Assembly: GCA_029959085.1 (NCBI GenBank)
Contig: JARWIR010000001.1
Location: 22,311,730 to 22,375,729, forward strand
Length of the DNA: 64,000 nt
Direction: 5' to 3'
Source: Nemophila menziesii
Lineage: Eukaryota > Streptophyta > Magnoliopsida > Boraginales > Hydrophyllaceae
The translations under genes and the position numbers were made by a program. Position 1 is the first letter of the stretch. Each line of letters opens with the position of its first letter. The notes beneath the pieces are model-generated. The model saw only the letters and a program-made list of their open reading frames with translations. It was not told where the DNA came from and did no database searches. Positions 1 to 10,229 of the stretch are shown here, piece after piece.

Positions 1-733
1 ATCACAGGCTTATAGCAACCAAGCCAAAGGCTTGTTCTCTTCTCCCAGGATACAATACACTGATTTTTTTAGTTAATGAAAGTATTTACTCCATAAAAAA
101 TCGTCAATTTAGAGATGTACAAGATTGATTAAAAATGTCTCTAAGTGTGTGATTCTGGACAATTTCATACGATTTTTTTTATCCATTCGTTCGTATTGGG
201 TTGTATACTGAATTCTTTCAATTAAATGCGTGAAAGCTTCCGTTTATTTTTCGGCTAAATGTATAACTAGAGTTTTTTTTTGAGTAACCCTTTTATCACC
301 TTTCTATAAATATGTTTTGATTTCCTTGAATAGAAAATAGAGAAAAATTAAATAGGATGGAGAAATCAATTCATTGGTACATGTAGGCATACACGTAGGA
401 GGTGATAAAATGGTGATACAAAAAAGGTGACGAATATCATTACTTTTTTTTTGTCTGAATAAATTACTTCATTACAAAATAAAAGCCAAAACATCATCCA
501 TGCCTAGAGGATATTTGTCCTTAGCAATCAAACAATTTAACTGGGAAAATTAAACAACAAACCAAAATACTACCTTTTAACTTTTGTACTGCAATCCAAT
601 TCACTATACAGTTCTTCCTCCTAAAATACAAGAGGGATTTAAATTTAACTGGTTGCTAATTAATCTAAAATCCATACTTATATTTAGGGTAGATCATAAC
701 CTGGGTTGACACCGGGTTTAGCTTTTTTCTAAC
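1..733. other. Intergenic AT-rich flank, no gene
   Basis: No open frame of any length or recognisable coding similarity is seen on either strand. The only structured element is the small MITE at 282-443. The stretch just before the copia insertion is rich in 'gggtt' words that continue beyond 6302, so 1-733 and 6302 onward were contiguous before that insertion. Confidence 0.6.
282..443 (-). mobile_element. MITE, TAATGATAT-TIR family, copy 1
   Basis: The right end, read on -, starts GTAATGATATTCGTCACC. The body (ATCACCTTTCTATA, TTTGATTTCCTT, a 'GGTACATGTAGGCATACACGTAGG' block) matches the element at 9907-10095 in the opposite orientation. The left end keeps GAGTAA but has lost about 12 bases of the terminal repeat. 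Runs of T flank both ends, so a target duplication cannot be judged. No coding capacity. Confidence 0.6.
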
Positions 734-1384
734 TGTTGTAAATAGAACACATCAATTAAAAATAGAGTTTAAGTTTGAAAGAAAATATCAGCAAACAAAG
801 AGTAAATCACAGAAAGTAAAGAACACAAGAAATTATCGTGTTTCAGTCACAAAAGGACCTACATCCACGTTGAGCCCAGATGAATAAGGCTCTGCTCCAC
901 TAATTGCCTCGGATTACAAGATTGAAACACTTCACAAAGAACCCCTCAAAGTTATCGCAATATTACAATTCTTCCACAAATCTATCTAGTATAACAACTA
1001 CACTGAGATACAACTAAGAATTGAATTAGTGGATTCAATCTATAAAGATTTGCTAAATCGTAACTAATCTATCGAAGGATTAATGAAGAAACCAAGGATT
1101 TCTACTAAACTAGGGTTTATGCGCGAGAGAGGAGAGAGGAGAGAGGAGAGAGGAATCGAAGAAGTAAGTCTGACTAAAGGCTGAAAAGAAGCCTTTTATA
1201 AGACACACAAGTGAGAAGTAATCTCAGCCGTCCAAATCATCCAAGATCTAAAGCTCCGAGTGTGCCACATAAGTAACACGCAAGACCACTTAGAAACAGC
1301 CATGTGTCCACGTGGTGTGTCAAATAAAAGATCAGAAACTCTTCATAACAATAATAAGAATAATAATACTTCACATATACAACA
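734..1384 (-). repeat. Copia-1 3' LTR
   Basis: 651 bp, beginning TGTTGTA and ending TACAACA on +, so it has the TG...CA ends of an LTR. Compared with the other LTR it carries a 14-bp duplication ('aaatcacagaaagt' region near 805) and extra GAGAGAGGA units near 1130-1150. Confidence 0.92.
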
Positions 1385-1395
1385 ATCTCCACCTT
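1385..1395 (-). promoter_or_regulatory. Polypurine tract of copia-1
   Basis: Read on -, AAGGTGGAGAT lies directly inside the 3' LTR, the position of the plus-strand primer in LTR retrotransposons. Confidence 0.8.
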
Positions 1396-1496
1396 GAAGT
1401 ATAATTATTCCTCCACAAAACCACTCGCAATAACCCTCCTTGTATCCTCATTGGCATGGAACAGCTCCTTTCTTCACCTGGACACCTGCATACAAC

Positions 1497-2168
1497 TCAA
1501 CCAAGAAATAATAAGTCTAAGCAATGCTTAAACTTAGTATTAGTCACAATTTTTGTTCCAAAATCAGCAGGATTTTCTTCAGTAGCAATTTTTAACAACC
1601 TCAGTTCTCCACTTTCAAGTACATCCCTTATATAATGGAATTTAACATCGATGTGCTTAGTTCTTTCATGATAAACAGGATTCTTACTTAGTTGAATAGC
1701 ACTTTGACTATCATAATATAGAGTAACTTTAGCTTTAAGTAACTTTAGCTCATTTAACAAGTTTTGTAACCATAATCCCTCTTTAGCAGCATCAGTGATA
1801 GCCACATACTCAGATTCAGTTGTGGACAGTGCTACAAGTGGTTGCAACTGTGATTTCCAAGAAATACAGTTGCCTCCTAAAGTGTAGCAGTAGGAAGTTG
1901 TAGATTTTCTACTATCTTTATCACCAGCAAAATCAGAGTCCACATAACCTGTTAACTCAAAAGGAATATTATGATCTTCATAACATAACCCAATATTCAA
2001 AGTATCACTAACATAAGATAACACATGTTTCAGTACAAGCCAGTGTTCAAAACCAGGATTAGACATATACCTGCTAAGTAAGGATATAGCAAAGGATAAA
2101 TCTGGCCTAGTACTTATCATAGCATACATTAAAGAACCTATCACATTTGCATAAGGGACTGAACTCAT
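1497..2168 (-). pseudogene. Copia-1 RNase H and end of RT (fragment)
   Basis: This is the C-terminal part of the copia polyprotein. It opens with the end of the RT region (VIGSLMYAMISTRPDLSFA) and continues into a copia RNase H domain with YVDSDFAGDKDSRKSTTSY, ALSTTESEYVAITDAAKE and the C-terminal KHIDVKFHYIRD block. It is separated from the preceding RT fragment by a frame break at about 2170. No initiation codon belongs here; the apparent start is just the first Met after the break. Confidence 0.85.
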
Positions 2169-2177
2169 CCTTACAAT

Positions 2178-2549
2178 TTATGACTGAGTCTTGGGGCAAA
2201 GTTGCTTAGTCAAAGCAGTATGACCAGTCAAAGGAGTCAAGGCATTTTTGCAATTCAAACTACCATATTTGGATACTACTTTTTTCAAATATGGTCCCTG
2301 ATGTAGTTTTAACATGCAATTTTTTCTATCTCTACTGATAATCATGCCCAAAATCTTACTTGCTCCACCTAAATCTTTCATTTCAAACATTTTACTTAGG
2401 GACAGTTTCAAAGATTTTATAGCATGGGAAGATTTACTAATATGAAGCATATCATCAACATATAAGAGAACATACACACTTTCAGATTGTTTCAGTAAGA
2501 AGTACAAACAAGCATCATATTCAGATCTTACAAACCCAATACTAATCAT
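2178..2549 (-). pseudogene. Copia-1 reverse transcriptase, YVDDM segment
   Basis: Contains the catalytic YVDDM box of copia RT (LLYVDDMLHISKSS) followed by LSKMFEMKDLGGASKILGMII, the usual downstream block. It is cut off from the N-terminal RT half by a frameshift near 2620, where a run of seven As occurs on the coding strand, and from the RNase H part by another break near 2170. Confidence 0.85.
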
Positions 2550-2655
2550 GAAAGAGTCAAATCTTTTATACCATTGCCTAGGTGATTGTTTTAGGCCATA
2601 TAAAGATTTTTTTCAACAAACACACATGATCAGGGTACCTTTTGTTCACAAAACC

Positions 2656-3783
2656 CTAAAGTTGTCTCATATGAACAGTTTCTTCTAACTCCCCATGTAA
2701 AAAGGCAGTTTTCACATCCATCTGATCTATCTCGAGGTCAAAACAAGCAGCATAAGACAACATACACCTGATGGTTTTAAACTTAACTACAGGTGAAAAA
2801 ATCTCTGTGTAATCTATCCCTTCCCTTTGGGTGTACCCTTTAGCTACAAGTCTAGCTTTATACCTAGCGGGATCATGCTCAGTGACACCATCTTTAAGTT
2901 TATATAACCACCTACACTCAACTACAGTTTGGTTTTCAGGTAATTTAACTAAAACCCATGTTTTATTCAGATTTAAAGAGTTCATCTCTTCTAACATATC
3001 ATCATACCACTTTTCATAATCAGGAGATTCAAGTGCATCTAAATAAGAGTAAGGTTCAAAACTTTTAACCTCAACTGCAGCACTAAGTGCTGTGTATACC
3101 AAATCAGCATAAGAATATCTGGAGGGGGCAGTTATATTTCTTCTTGGCCTATCTCGGGTCAACTGGTAATCATGAAGCTCCCCTACTGATGACTCACTAA
3201 GTTGTATAGGTGGCTCATTTCTCTCAGTTTCAGTTGCATCATCAGGTTGGTTGGTTTGAACATCACCCTCAGGTTCATCAGTTGGAGCTGCATTCAAATG
3301 ATCAGCTATAGTTTCAGGCTCCACCTCCAGCTCTACTCCCACAGTTTGAGGCACTGGTTCAGGCTGAGCATCACTACCTGCAACATCACAAACTTTGAAA
3401 GGAAAAGTCAGTTCATCAAATATTACATCTCTACTACATATAATTTTGATGCCTCTAGCATCTTTTTCCCATAACCTATAACCCTTCACACCATGTTGTT
3501 GTTGATAACCCAACATGATACACTTAAGTGACCTTGGATCCAATTTCCCATCTTTAGTGTGTGTATAAGCTGCACACCCAAAGACCCTTAGGTGATGAAG
3601 GTCTGGTTTAGTCCCTTTCCAAACTTCCATAGGGATTTTAAAATCAAGAGTCCTGTTAGGACTTCTATTCACCAGATATGTAGTTGTATAGAGAGCTTCT
3701 CCCCAAAATGCCTTTGGTAAACCAGAAGTGAACAACATACACCTCACCTTTTCAAGTAAAGTTCTATTCATCCTCTCAGCCAC
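2656..3783 (-). pseudogene. Copia-1 integrase C-part and N-terminal RT
   Basis: Starts inside the integrase at the [16 protein letters not shown] block and runs through [34 protein letters not shown], then the variable linker into RT ([50 protein letters not shown]). The frame is lost shortly after GELEE. A frameshift and a premature TAA disrupt the conserved integrase motif just upstream (about 3785-3795). Confidence 0.87.
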
Positions 3784-4907
3784 ACCATTTTATTGTGGGT
3801 GTGTCTTTCAATTCTATGCCACAAGATACCATTCTCCTTACAATAATTATCAAATTCCTCATTACAGAACTCAAGGCCATTATCTGTTCTAAGGACTTTA
3901 AGCACCTTACCAGTTTGCTTTTCTTGTAGTGATTTCCACTCTTTGATCTTAGTAAAGGTTTCATCCTTAGATTTCAAGAGAAAAGTCCACACTGTTCTGC
4001 TATAATCATCCACCAAAGATACGAAGTATTTGAAATTTCCATGAGCATCCACTTTTTCAGGACCCCACAAGTCATAATGAACATATTCAAGGCAATACTT
4101 AGATTTATGAGTACCAGCACTGAATTTTTGTCTATGTTGTTTTCCAAGAACACAAGTTTCACAAAAGGAGAGGGTACTAACTGTTTCCTTACCAAACATA
4201 CCCTGTTTATTGAGTATGGTTAAACCTTGAAGGCTCATATGACCAAGCCTTAGATGCCATTTTTCAGTGACACCCTGTGAGAACTTGTTAGTGACATGGT
4301 TGGCAAAAGCAGATAAATGAGAACAATCTAACACATATAAACCAGACAGTTTAGTACAAGTCAAGATCATTTTGGAATTTTTATAGACATGCATAGAACC
4401 TTGTTGAACTTTAGACACACAACCTAAATCATCTAGAGCACCAAGGGAAATAAGGTTTCTTTTTAACTCAGGTATTAACCTAGCATTAGTCAGAATAATT
4501 CTTTTACCATTATTCAATTTCAATTCAACTTTTCCTATGCCTTTAACAACACATGTGTTATCATTTCCCATGTATACAGTTTCATTACAAGTTTCAACAA
4601 AGTCATGAAATAGTTCAATATTGGGGCACATATGAAAGGTACAACCAGAGTCAAGAATCCAACTATCACCATTAGACACCCTAGTAACATTCAGTACTTC
4701 ACATACATCATCTGATCTAGGCATATAGGCAACATTTGATTCATTATTCAGAGAATTCATTTTGTTTTTCAGCTTAAAGCAATTTTTCTTTAAGTGTCCT
4801 ACCTTACCACAATGAAAACATTTTCTTGTTTCTTTTCCCTTAGAATTTTTCTTATTCTTTTTATCCTTAACAGGCTCAGGGACAAAGGTAGTATCAGTTC
4901 GTTTCAC
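3768..4907 (-). pseudogene. Copia-1 zinc knuckle, protease and integrase N-part
   Basis: Carries a CCHC zinc knuckle (CFHCGKVGHLKKNC), the aspartic protease motif as DSGCTFHM, the pre-integrase zinc-binding block (HLRLGHMSLQGL...CETCVLGKQHRQ) and the first integrase catalytic region (HYDLWGPEKV, VDDYSRTVW, LRTDNGLEF). It is one base out of frame with gag (overlap 4904-4907) and with the next fragment near 3780. The protease residue D is present, so the loss of function comes from frame breaks rather than active-site loss. Confidence 0.88.
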
Positions 4908-5497
4908 ATATTTGCACCAGTTCTTTTCTGTGTTTTAAGTTCATTTTCTCTAGTTTTCAAAGCAGTTACTACTTGATCATATTCAGGGACAGAGGTAGCA
5001 TATTGAAACACATCTTTAACAACTTGAAAAGAATCAGGAATAGCATTTAGCAGAATCATACATTTACTAGTATCATCAAGGGCCATATTAGTTCCTTTTA
5101 AAACAAGACACGTCTTAGTAAACTCATCAAGATTTTCATCAATATATTTAGCTCTATCCATTTTATAATTGAACAAAGAACCTTTCAAGAAAGCAAGATT
5201 GAGCACAGATTTAGTAGAGTAAAGAGAATCGAGTTCACCCCACAGCTCAAGGGCTGTATCAGCACCATCTACTTGGCGTATCACAGAGTCTGATAAGTTC
5301 AAGAATAGGATGTTATAGGCCACTTCATTAATTTCAGCTTCTCTATCAAGCTCGCCCTCTCGCCATTCTTTTATATCTTTCAACAAGGCACTGCTCACTT
5401 TATGATGAGATAATAAGACTTTCATCTTTTTCTGCCAAACACCAAAATCCATTTTCCCATCGAAGACCGACATATCAATACGAGTTGACGTCGTCAT
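4904..5497 (-). pseudogene. Copia-1 gag (capsid) region
   Basis: 197 codons beginning MTTSTRIDMSVFDGKMDF, the usual start of copia gag of the UBN2 type, with FGVWQKKMKVLL, ELWGELDSLYSTKS and FLKGSLFNYKM blocks. The ATG lies about 175 bases inside the 5' LTR, behind the primer-binding site. The frame ends in a TGA just before the zinc-knuckle segment, which continues one base out of register. Confidence 0.85.
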
Positions 5498-5660
5498 CGT
5501 AGGAGGTTAATCAAGAAATAAAGAAAAAACCCGCAGTGAAACGATTTTGAAACTTCAATTAATTTTGGAAATCAAAAGAGATCTCCAGGAAATTAATTAA
5601 GAAAAACAAAACCCTAATTTTCCGAAAGAGGTGAAAACCGAATTGATTTAAAAAACAAAG

Positions 5661-5672
5661 CTCTGATACCAC
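5661..5672 (-). promoter_or_regulatory. Primer-binding site, initiator tRNA-Met type
   Basis: Read on -, one base inside the 5' LTR is TGGTATCAGAGC, the standard copia primer-binding site complementary to the 3' end of tRNA-iMet. Confidence 0.93.
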
Positions 5673-6301
5673 TGTTGTAAATAGAACACCTCAATTGAAA
5701 ATAGAGTTTAAGTTTGAAAGAAAATATCAGCAAACAAAGAGTAAAGAACACAAGAAATTATCGTGGTTCAGTCACAAAAGGACCTAGATCCACGTTGAGC
5801 CCAGATGAATAAGGCTCTGCTCCACTAATTGCCTCGGATTACAAGATTGAAACACCTCACAAAGAACCCCTCAAAGTTATCGCAATATTACAATTCTTCC
5901 ACAAATCTATCTAGTATAACAACTACGCTGAAATACAACTAAGAATTGAATCAGTGGATTCAATCTATAAAGATTTGCTAAATCGTAACTAATCTATCGA
6001 AGGATTAATAAAGAAACCAAGGGTTTCTACTAAACTAGGGTTTATGCGCGAGAGAGGAGAGAGGAAGAGTAATCGAAGAAGTAAGTCTGAGTAAAGGCTG
6101 AAAAGAAGCCTTTTATAAGACACACAAGTGAGAAGTAATCTCAGCCGTCCAAATCATCCAAGATCTAAAGCTCCGAGTGTGCCACATAAGTAACACGCAA
6201 GACCACTTAGAAACAGCCATGTGTCCACGTGGTATGTCAAATAAAAGATCAGCAACTCTTCATAACAATAATAAGAATAATAATACTTCACATATACAAC
6301 A
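5673..6301 (-). repeat. Copia-1 5' LTR
   Basis: 629 bp, TG...CA ends, near-identical to 734-1384 except for two short indels and about a dozen substitutions. Confidence 0.92.
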
Positions 6302-7253
6302 CTAACCTTGAGTTACAACATCTCGGGTTAGGCTTTAAAAAACCCTACCTTTTTTATTTTTTTTGAAACCCTCCCGGGTTCCAAAAATCGGATTGCCTAA
6401 GGTTTTATACCGGGTTGCAAGTTTAAAATTATACTAAAATTTAAACTAAAAACAACCTCAAACTCATATATAGAGGTAAGGGAGCTGGTGAGGTTTTTAT
6501 ACAATTATACGTCTTGGAGCTTAGTATTTATAAAAAAACTTTGGAAATTCCTGAGTGTACTACCGATGTGGGAGAGAAGTTCAATAAAAATAAAACACAA
6601 CACAAGCTGGTTGATGAGAAGTGTAAAGAAAGTTTGTCCCACGTCGAAAATGTGAGAGGAACATGTGAAATACATTGCTTATAAATAAAGAGCCGGTTTC
6701 ACGAGTTAATCCGGGAAATGACATCTAAATATTTAACCTGGACCAAGTTATCACGGGTTGAGTTAATATGATATCTGGTCCGACCCTGTTTATAAATTAA
6801 GTTTAAAAAAGAGATTTTCCGGGTTGGATTTGTTCGGGTAGGACCTAAATTTCACGTTACAGTTTAATTTGCTCTGTCCTACTTATATTGCATAGAATTC
6901 TATTTTTCAGTAGTTTAGAATCTTTCAAAAAATTTACAACACAAAAACAATCACAGTCTATGAACAATATCCTCGGATCATATCTTTCAGTCATTCACTG
7001 CAAAAATATGGTTGCTTCAAACATATCCCCTTCGTCTCAACTTCTAAAATACTCCTTGTCTTGACCATTATATCTCCTCCATCAATAAGATTACATACAA
7101 AATTTCTAACCACACATTAAATTGTAGTCTCAACTTATTCCATGTTACATCTATAATAAATTTAAATTCCCCTTTATCAGGGGAAATCCAATTATCCAGT
7201 AACCTATTATTGTTATTTCCCTCATTTACTTCACCTATTGTATCAATTAAATT
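6302..7253. other. Non-coding, possible repeat relics
   Basis: No gene. At 6562-6580 'ccgatgtgggagag' and at 6637-6650 'tgtcccacgtcg' form an inverted pair, and a TATA-like 'gcttataaataaag' follows at about 6678. These words are common in small plant LTR-type relics, but no terminal repeats or duplications could be defined. Confidence 0.4.
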
Positions 7254-8470
7254 ATGAAAGAAGGAACCACGAAACGTAAAAGAAGGAACTACGAACCGTA
7301 AAAGAAGGAACTACGAACCATAAAAGAAGGAATTACGAACTGTAAAGAAAGAATTACAAACTGTAAATGAGTGAATTACGAACTGTAAAGATAGAATTAC
7401 GAACTACAAAGAAGTGAATTACGAACCGTAAAGAAGGAATTACGAACATTAAAGAAGAAATTACGAACTGTAAAGAAGGAATTACGAACCGTAAAAGAAA
7501 GAACTACGAACTGTAAAAGAGTGAATTACGAACCGTAAAGAAGGAATTACGAACCGTAAAGAAAGAATTACGAACTGTAAAGAAGGAATTACGAAATGTA
7601 TAGAAGGAATTACGAACTGTAAAGAAGGAATTACGAACATTATAAAAGGAATTACAACCCGCAAAAATCGATTACAAACTGTAAAGTAGGAATTACGAAC
7701 TGTAAAATAAGGAATTCGGAACCGTAAAGAAACAATCACGAACCGTAAAAGAAGGAATTACGAACCGTAAAAGAAATAATTACGAATTGTAAAGAAGGAA
7801 TTACGAACCGCGAAAAAAAAAATTACGAACCGTAAAAGATGGAATTATGAACCATGAAAGAAGGAATTACGAACTGTAAAAAAAGGTATTACGAACCGTA
7901 AAAGAAAGAATTACGAACCGTGAAAGAAGGAATTACGAACCGAGAAAGAAGGAATTATGAATTGTAAAAGAAGGAATTACGAACCGTAAAAGAAGGAATT
8001 ACGAACCTTAGAGAAGGATTACGAACTATTAAGAAGTGAATTACGAACTGTAAAGAAGGAATTACGAACCGTAAAAAATGGAATTACGAACTGTAAATGA
8101 GTGTATTACGAACTGTAAAGAAGGAATTACAAACCATAATGAGTGAATTATGAACCATAAAGAAGAAATTATACACAGTAAACAAGGAATTACGAACCAT
8201 AAAAGAAGAAAATACATATAGTAAAGAAAAAAAATTTGAATTGTAAATGAGGAATTACGAACCGTGAAAGAAGGAATTAACTGTGAAACAAGAAATTACG
8301 AACTGTAAAAGTAGGAATTACGAACCGTAAAAGAAGGAATTACGACCCTTAAAATAAGGAATTACGAACCGTAAAGAATGAACTAAGAACCATAAAAGAA
8401 ATAATTACAAACCGTAAATGAGGAAATTACGAATTGTAAAGGAATGGATTATGAGCCGAAAAAAGGAATT
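7254..8470. repeat. Degenerate ~21-bp minisatellite
   Basis: More than fifty tandem, imperfect copies of a 20-23 base unit close to AAGAAGGAATTACGAACCGT(A). Many units contain a small dyad, TTACG-AAC-CGTAA. Others have CTGTAA, which breaks one pair. Unit length drifts by 1-3 bases, so no coding frame persists, and the short - frame at 7482-7739 is a by-product. The array ends sharply on the right in ordinary AT-rich DNA. No gene lies within 1.5 kb on either side. Confidence 0.9.
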
Positions 8471-8718
8471 ATTAGTAAATTAAATAAGGATAACAATGTA
8501 ATTTAAAGTTATTAGAATATATATAATTATTAATAAAAGTAAAATGATCTACAAAGTAAATAAGGATATTAAAAATTAATTATTATTTTTTAATTTTTTA
8601 TATAACTAAAGAAATTGAAAAAATGATATTAAAATATATAAAAATAAACGTATATTAATATACGTTTAAAAGAAAACCAAGAATCTAACTAGTTTCACTA
8701 ACCCTAACGGGTTAGAGT

Positions 8719-9293
8719 TAGGAATGACAACGGATCGGATTTTTGCAAAAAAATTCAAAACCATGTCCATATCCATTTAATTTATGAAAAACCAAATCCT
8801 AACGGATTTAACCATCGGATTTACTTTTTAAAACCATAACCGAATAATTCGGATTTGGTTTTTTAAACGGTTTTTCGGATTTTAACCATAACCAAACTAT
8901 AACTCTATAAATATATTAAAAACTCTTAAAATAAAATCACAAATATAAGAAAAAACTTTAAAATATATAAAATATTACGTTGATTTTTAACTAAATAACA
9001 TATTTGTTACTTTTTTTTGTTAAATTTAATATCTAAATTTTAGTTTTGAGATATGAAAATATTTTTTTATCTAATATTATAAAATTTACAAAATTTACAA
9101 AAATAGATGATAATAAACGGATTTTTTATTATTCGGTTTTATTTTTATCTAAAACCATAACCTAACGGATTTAACCATCGATTACTTTTCTAAACCATAA
9201 CCTAACGGTTTTATCCATGGTTGCATAATCAGTTTTTAATCGGTTCAGATTTTCATCGGTTTCGGTTTAAAACCATATTCATTGCCATCCCTA
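8719..9293. mobile_element. hAT-type MITE with 8-bp target duplication
   Basis: Perfect 8-bp direct repeats GTTAGAGT flank the element (8711-8718 and 9294-9301). Terminal inverted repeats are TAGGAATGACAACGGAT and, from the other end, TAGGGATGGCAATGAAT (13 of 17 match). Eight-base duplications and TAGGG-type ends are the hallmark of hAT elements. The 575-bp interior is repetitive ('aaccataacc', 'aacggattt' on both strands) and has no coding capacity. Confidence 0.85.
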
Positions 9294-9718
9294 GTTAGAG
9301 TGTTCTGTTCTACGATAACCTATAAATAAAATTACATATCCATAATAATTGATTCATTAATGGAAATTTACTATTATGTCAAGTAATTAATTTCATTAAC
9401 TGGTCATTTAAATAAATGATTAAATGCGCCCAAAAAAAATGATTAAATTATGATTAGAAACTCGGTAACTGTTAATTACTTACTTATTATATGAGCAATA
9501 TATTTTCAATGATAACCTTCTATGTTTACAAAAAAATTATTAAATAAATTTATTGCTGATGATAAATATCGACCATAAAATAATCTTTAATTGTAATAGT
9601 AATATAAATTGACAAGAAAAGTGGGGTCATATTTGCATTTTTTCCATAGTTGAGTCATGTTTCATTAAGTATATATAGAGAGATCAAAGTGAGAATAATA
9701 TTTTGTCAACTTTTTATA

Positions 9719-10133
9719 GAGTAACTATATTTATCGTCTTTATCTTCTTTACTCTTTTGTCATTTACATACAGATTACTTACATGCCATGATATATAAGT
9801 AAAATGATATCTTAAAAATTATTTTATTCTTAAATTAAACATTTCTTTAATTATATTTCTTAATTATGTAATTTCTTACCTATCATGTCATGTAAAAAAT
9901 AAGATAGAGTAATGATATTTGTCACCCTTTTATCACCTTTTTATCACCTTCCTACGTGTATGCCTACATGTACCAATGAATGGATTTCTCTATCCTATTT
10001 AATTTTTTTCTATCTTCTATTGAAGGAAATCAAAACATATATATAGAAAGGTGATAAAAGGGTGACATAAAAAAAAGTAACATATATCATTACTCAATAA
10101 GATAAAGAAAATAGAAGTAACAAATTTCATTAT
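9719..10133. mobile_element. Probable outer MITE of a nested pair
   Basis: Left end GAGTAACTATATTTATCGTC and right end (inverted) TAATGAAATTTGTTACTTC resemble the 12106-12365 ends. A 'catgtaaaaaataa' block is also shared. A second MITE of the same TIR group (9907-10095) sits inside. The ends are degenerate and I could not define a target duplication. It ends about 30 bases upstream of the polygalacturonase TATA box. Confidence 0.5.
9907..10095 (+). mobile_element. MITE, TAATGATAT-TIR family, copy 2
   Basis: Bounded by the 9-bp direct repeat AATAAGATA (9898-9906 and 10096-10104), the length produced by Mutator-like transposases. Ends are GAGTAATGATATTTGTCACC and inverted GAGTAATGATATATGTTAC. 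The body matches the copy at 282-443 in reverse orientation. 189 bp, non-coding. Confidence 0.75.
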
Positions 10134-10165
10134 TTCTTTCTATATTCTCAACCAACCTGAAAGAA

Positions 10166-10174
10166 TATAAATAG
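10166..10174 (+). promoter_or_regulatory. TATA box of polygalacturonase gene
   Basis: TATAAATAG lies 56 bases before the start codon at 10230, a normal plant core-promoter distance. The nested MITEs end about 30 bases upstream. Confidence 0.7.
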
Positions 10175-10229
10175 GCAATGGGCTAATATAATGGATACAC
10201 GATTAAAGAAAATTAAGCATATTTGAGAA

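Larger units (their letters stand above)
734..6301 (-). mobile_element. Complete Ty1/copia LTR retrotransposon (frame-broken)
   Basis: The element is bounded by two LTRs (734-1384 and 5673-6301) and by the 5-bp target duplication CTAAC (729-733 and 6302-6306). Read on -, the order is 5' LTR, primer-binding site complementary to initiator tRNA-Met, gag, protease, integrase, reverse transcriptase, RNase H, polypurine tract, 3' LTR, which is the copia order. The LTRs differ by about a dozen substitutions plus two small indels, so insertion was fairly recent. The polyprotein frame is nevertheless broken in at least four places and the copy cannot be autonomous. It inserted into non-genic sequence. 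Confidence 0.93.

Noticed and set aside
7482..7739. 85-codon frame on - with repeating VIPSLRF text
   Set aside because: Arises from the minisatellite; the unit length is not a constant multiple of three and the frame is lost on both sides.
7254..8470. Possible CRISPR-like repeat array
   Set aside because: Units are contiguous without unique spacers, the host is a plant, and no cas-type gene is present.
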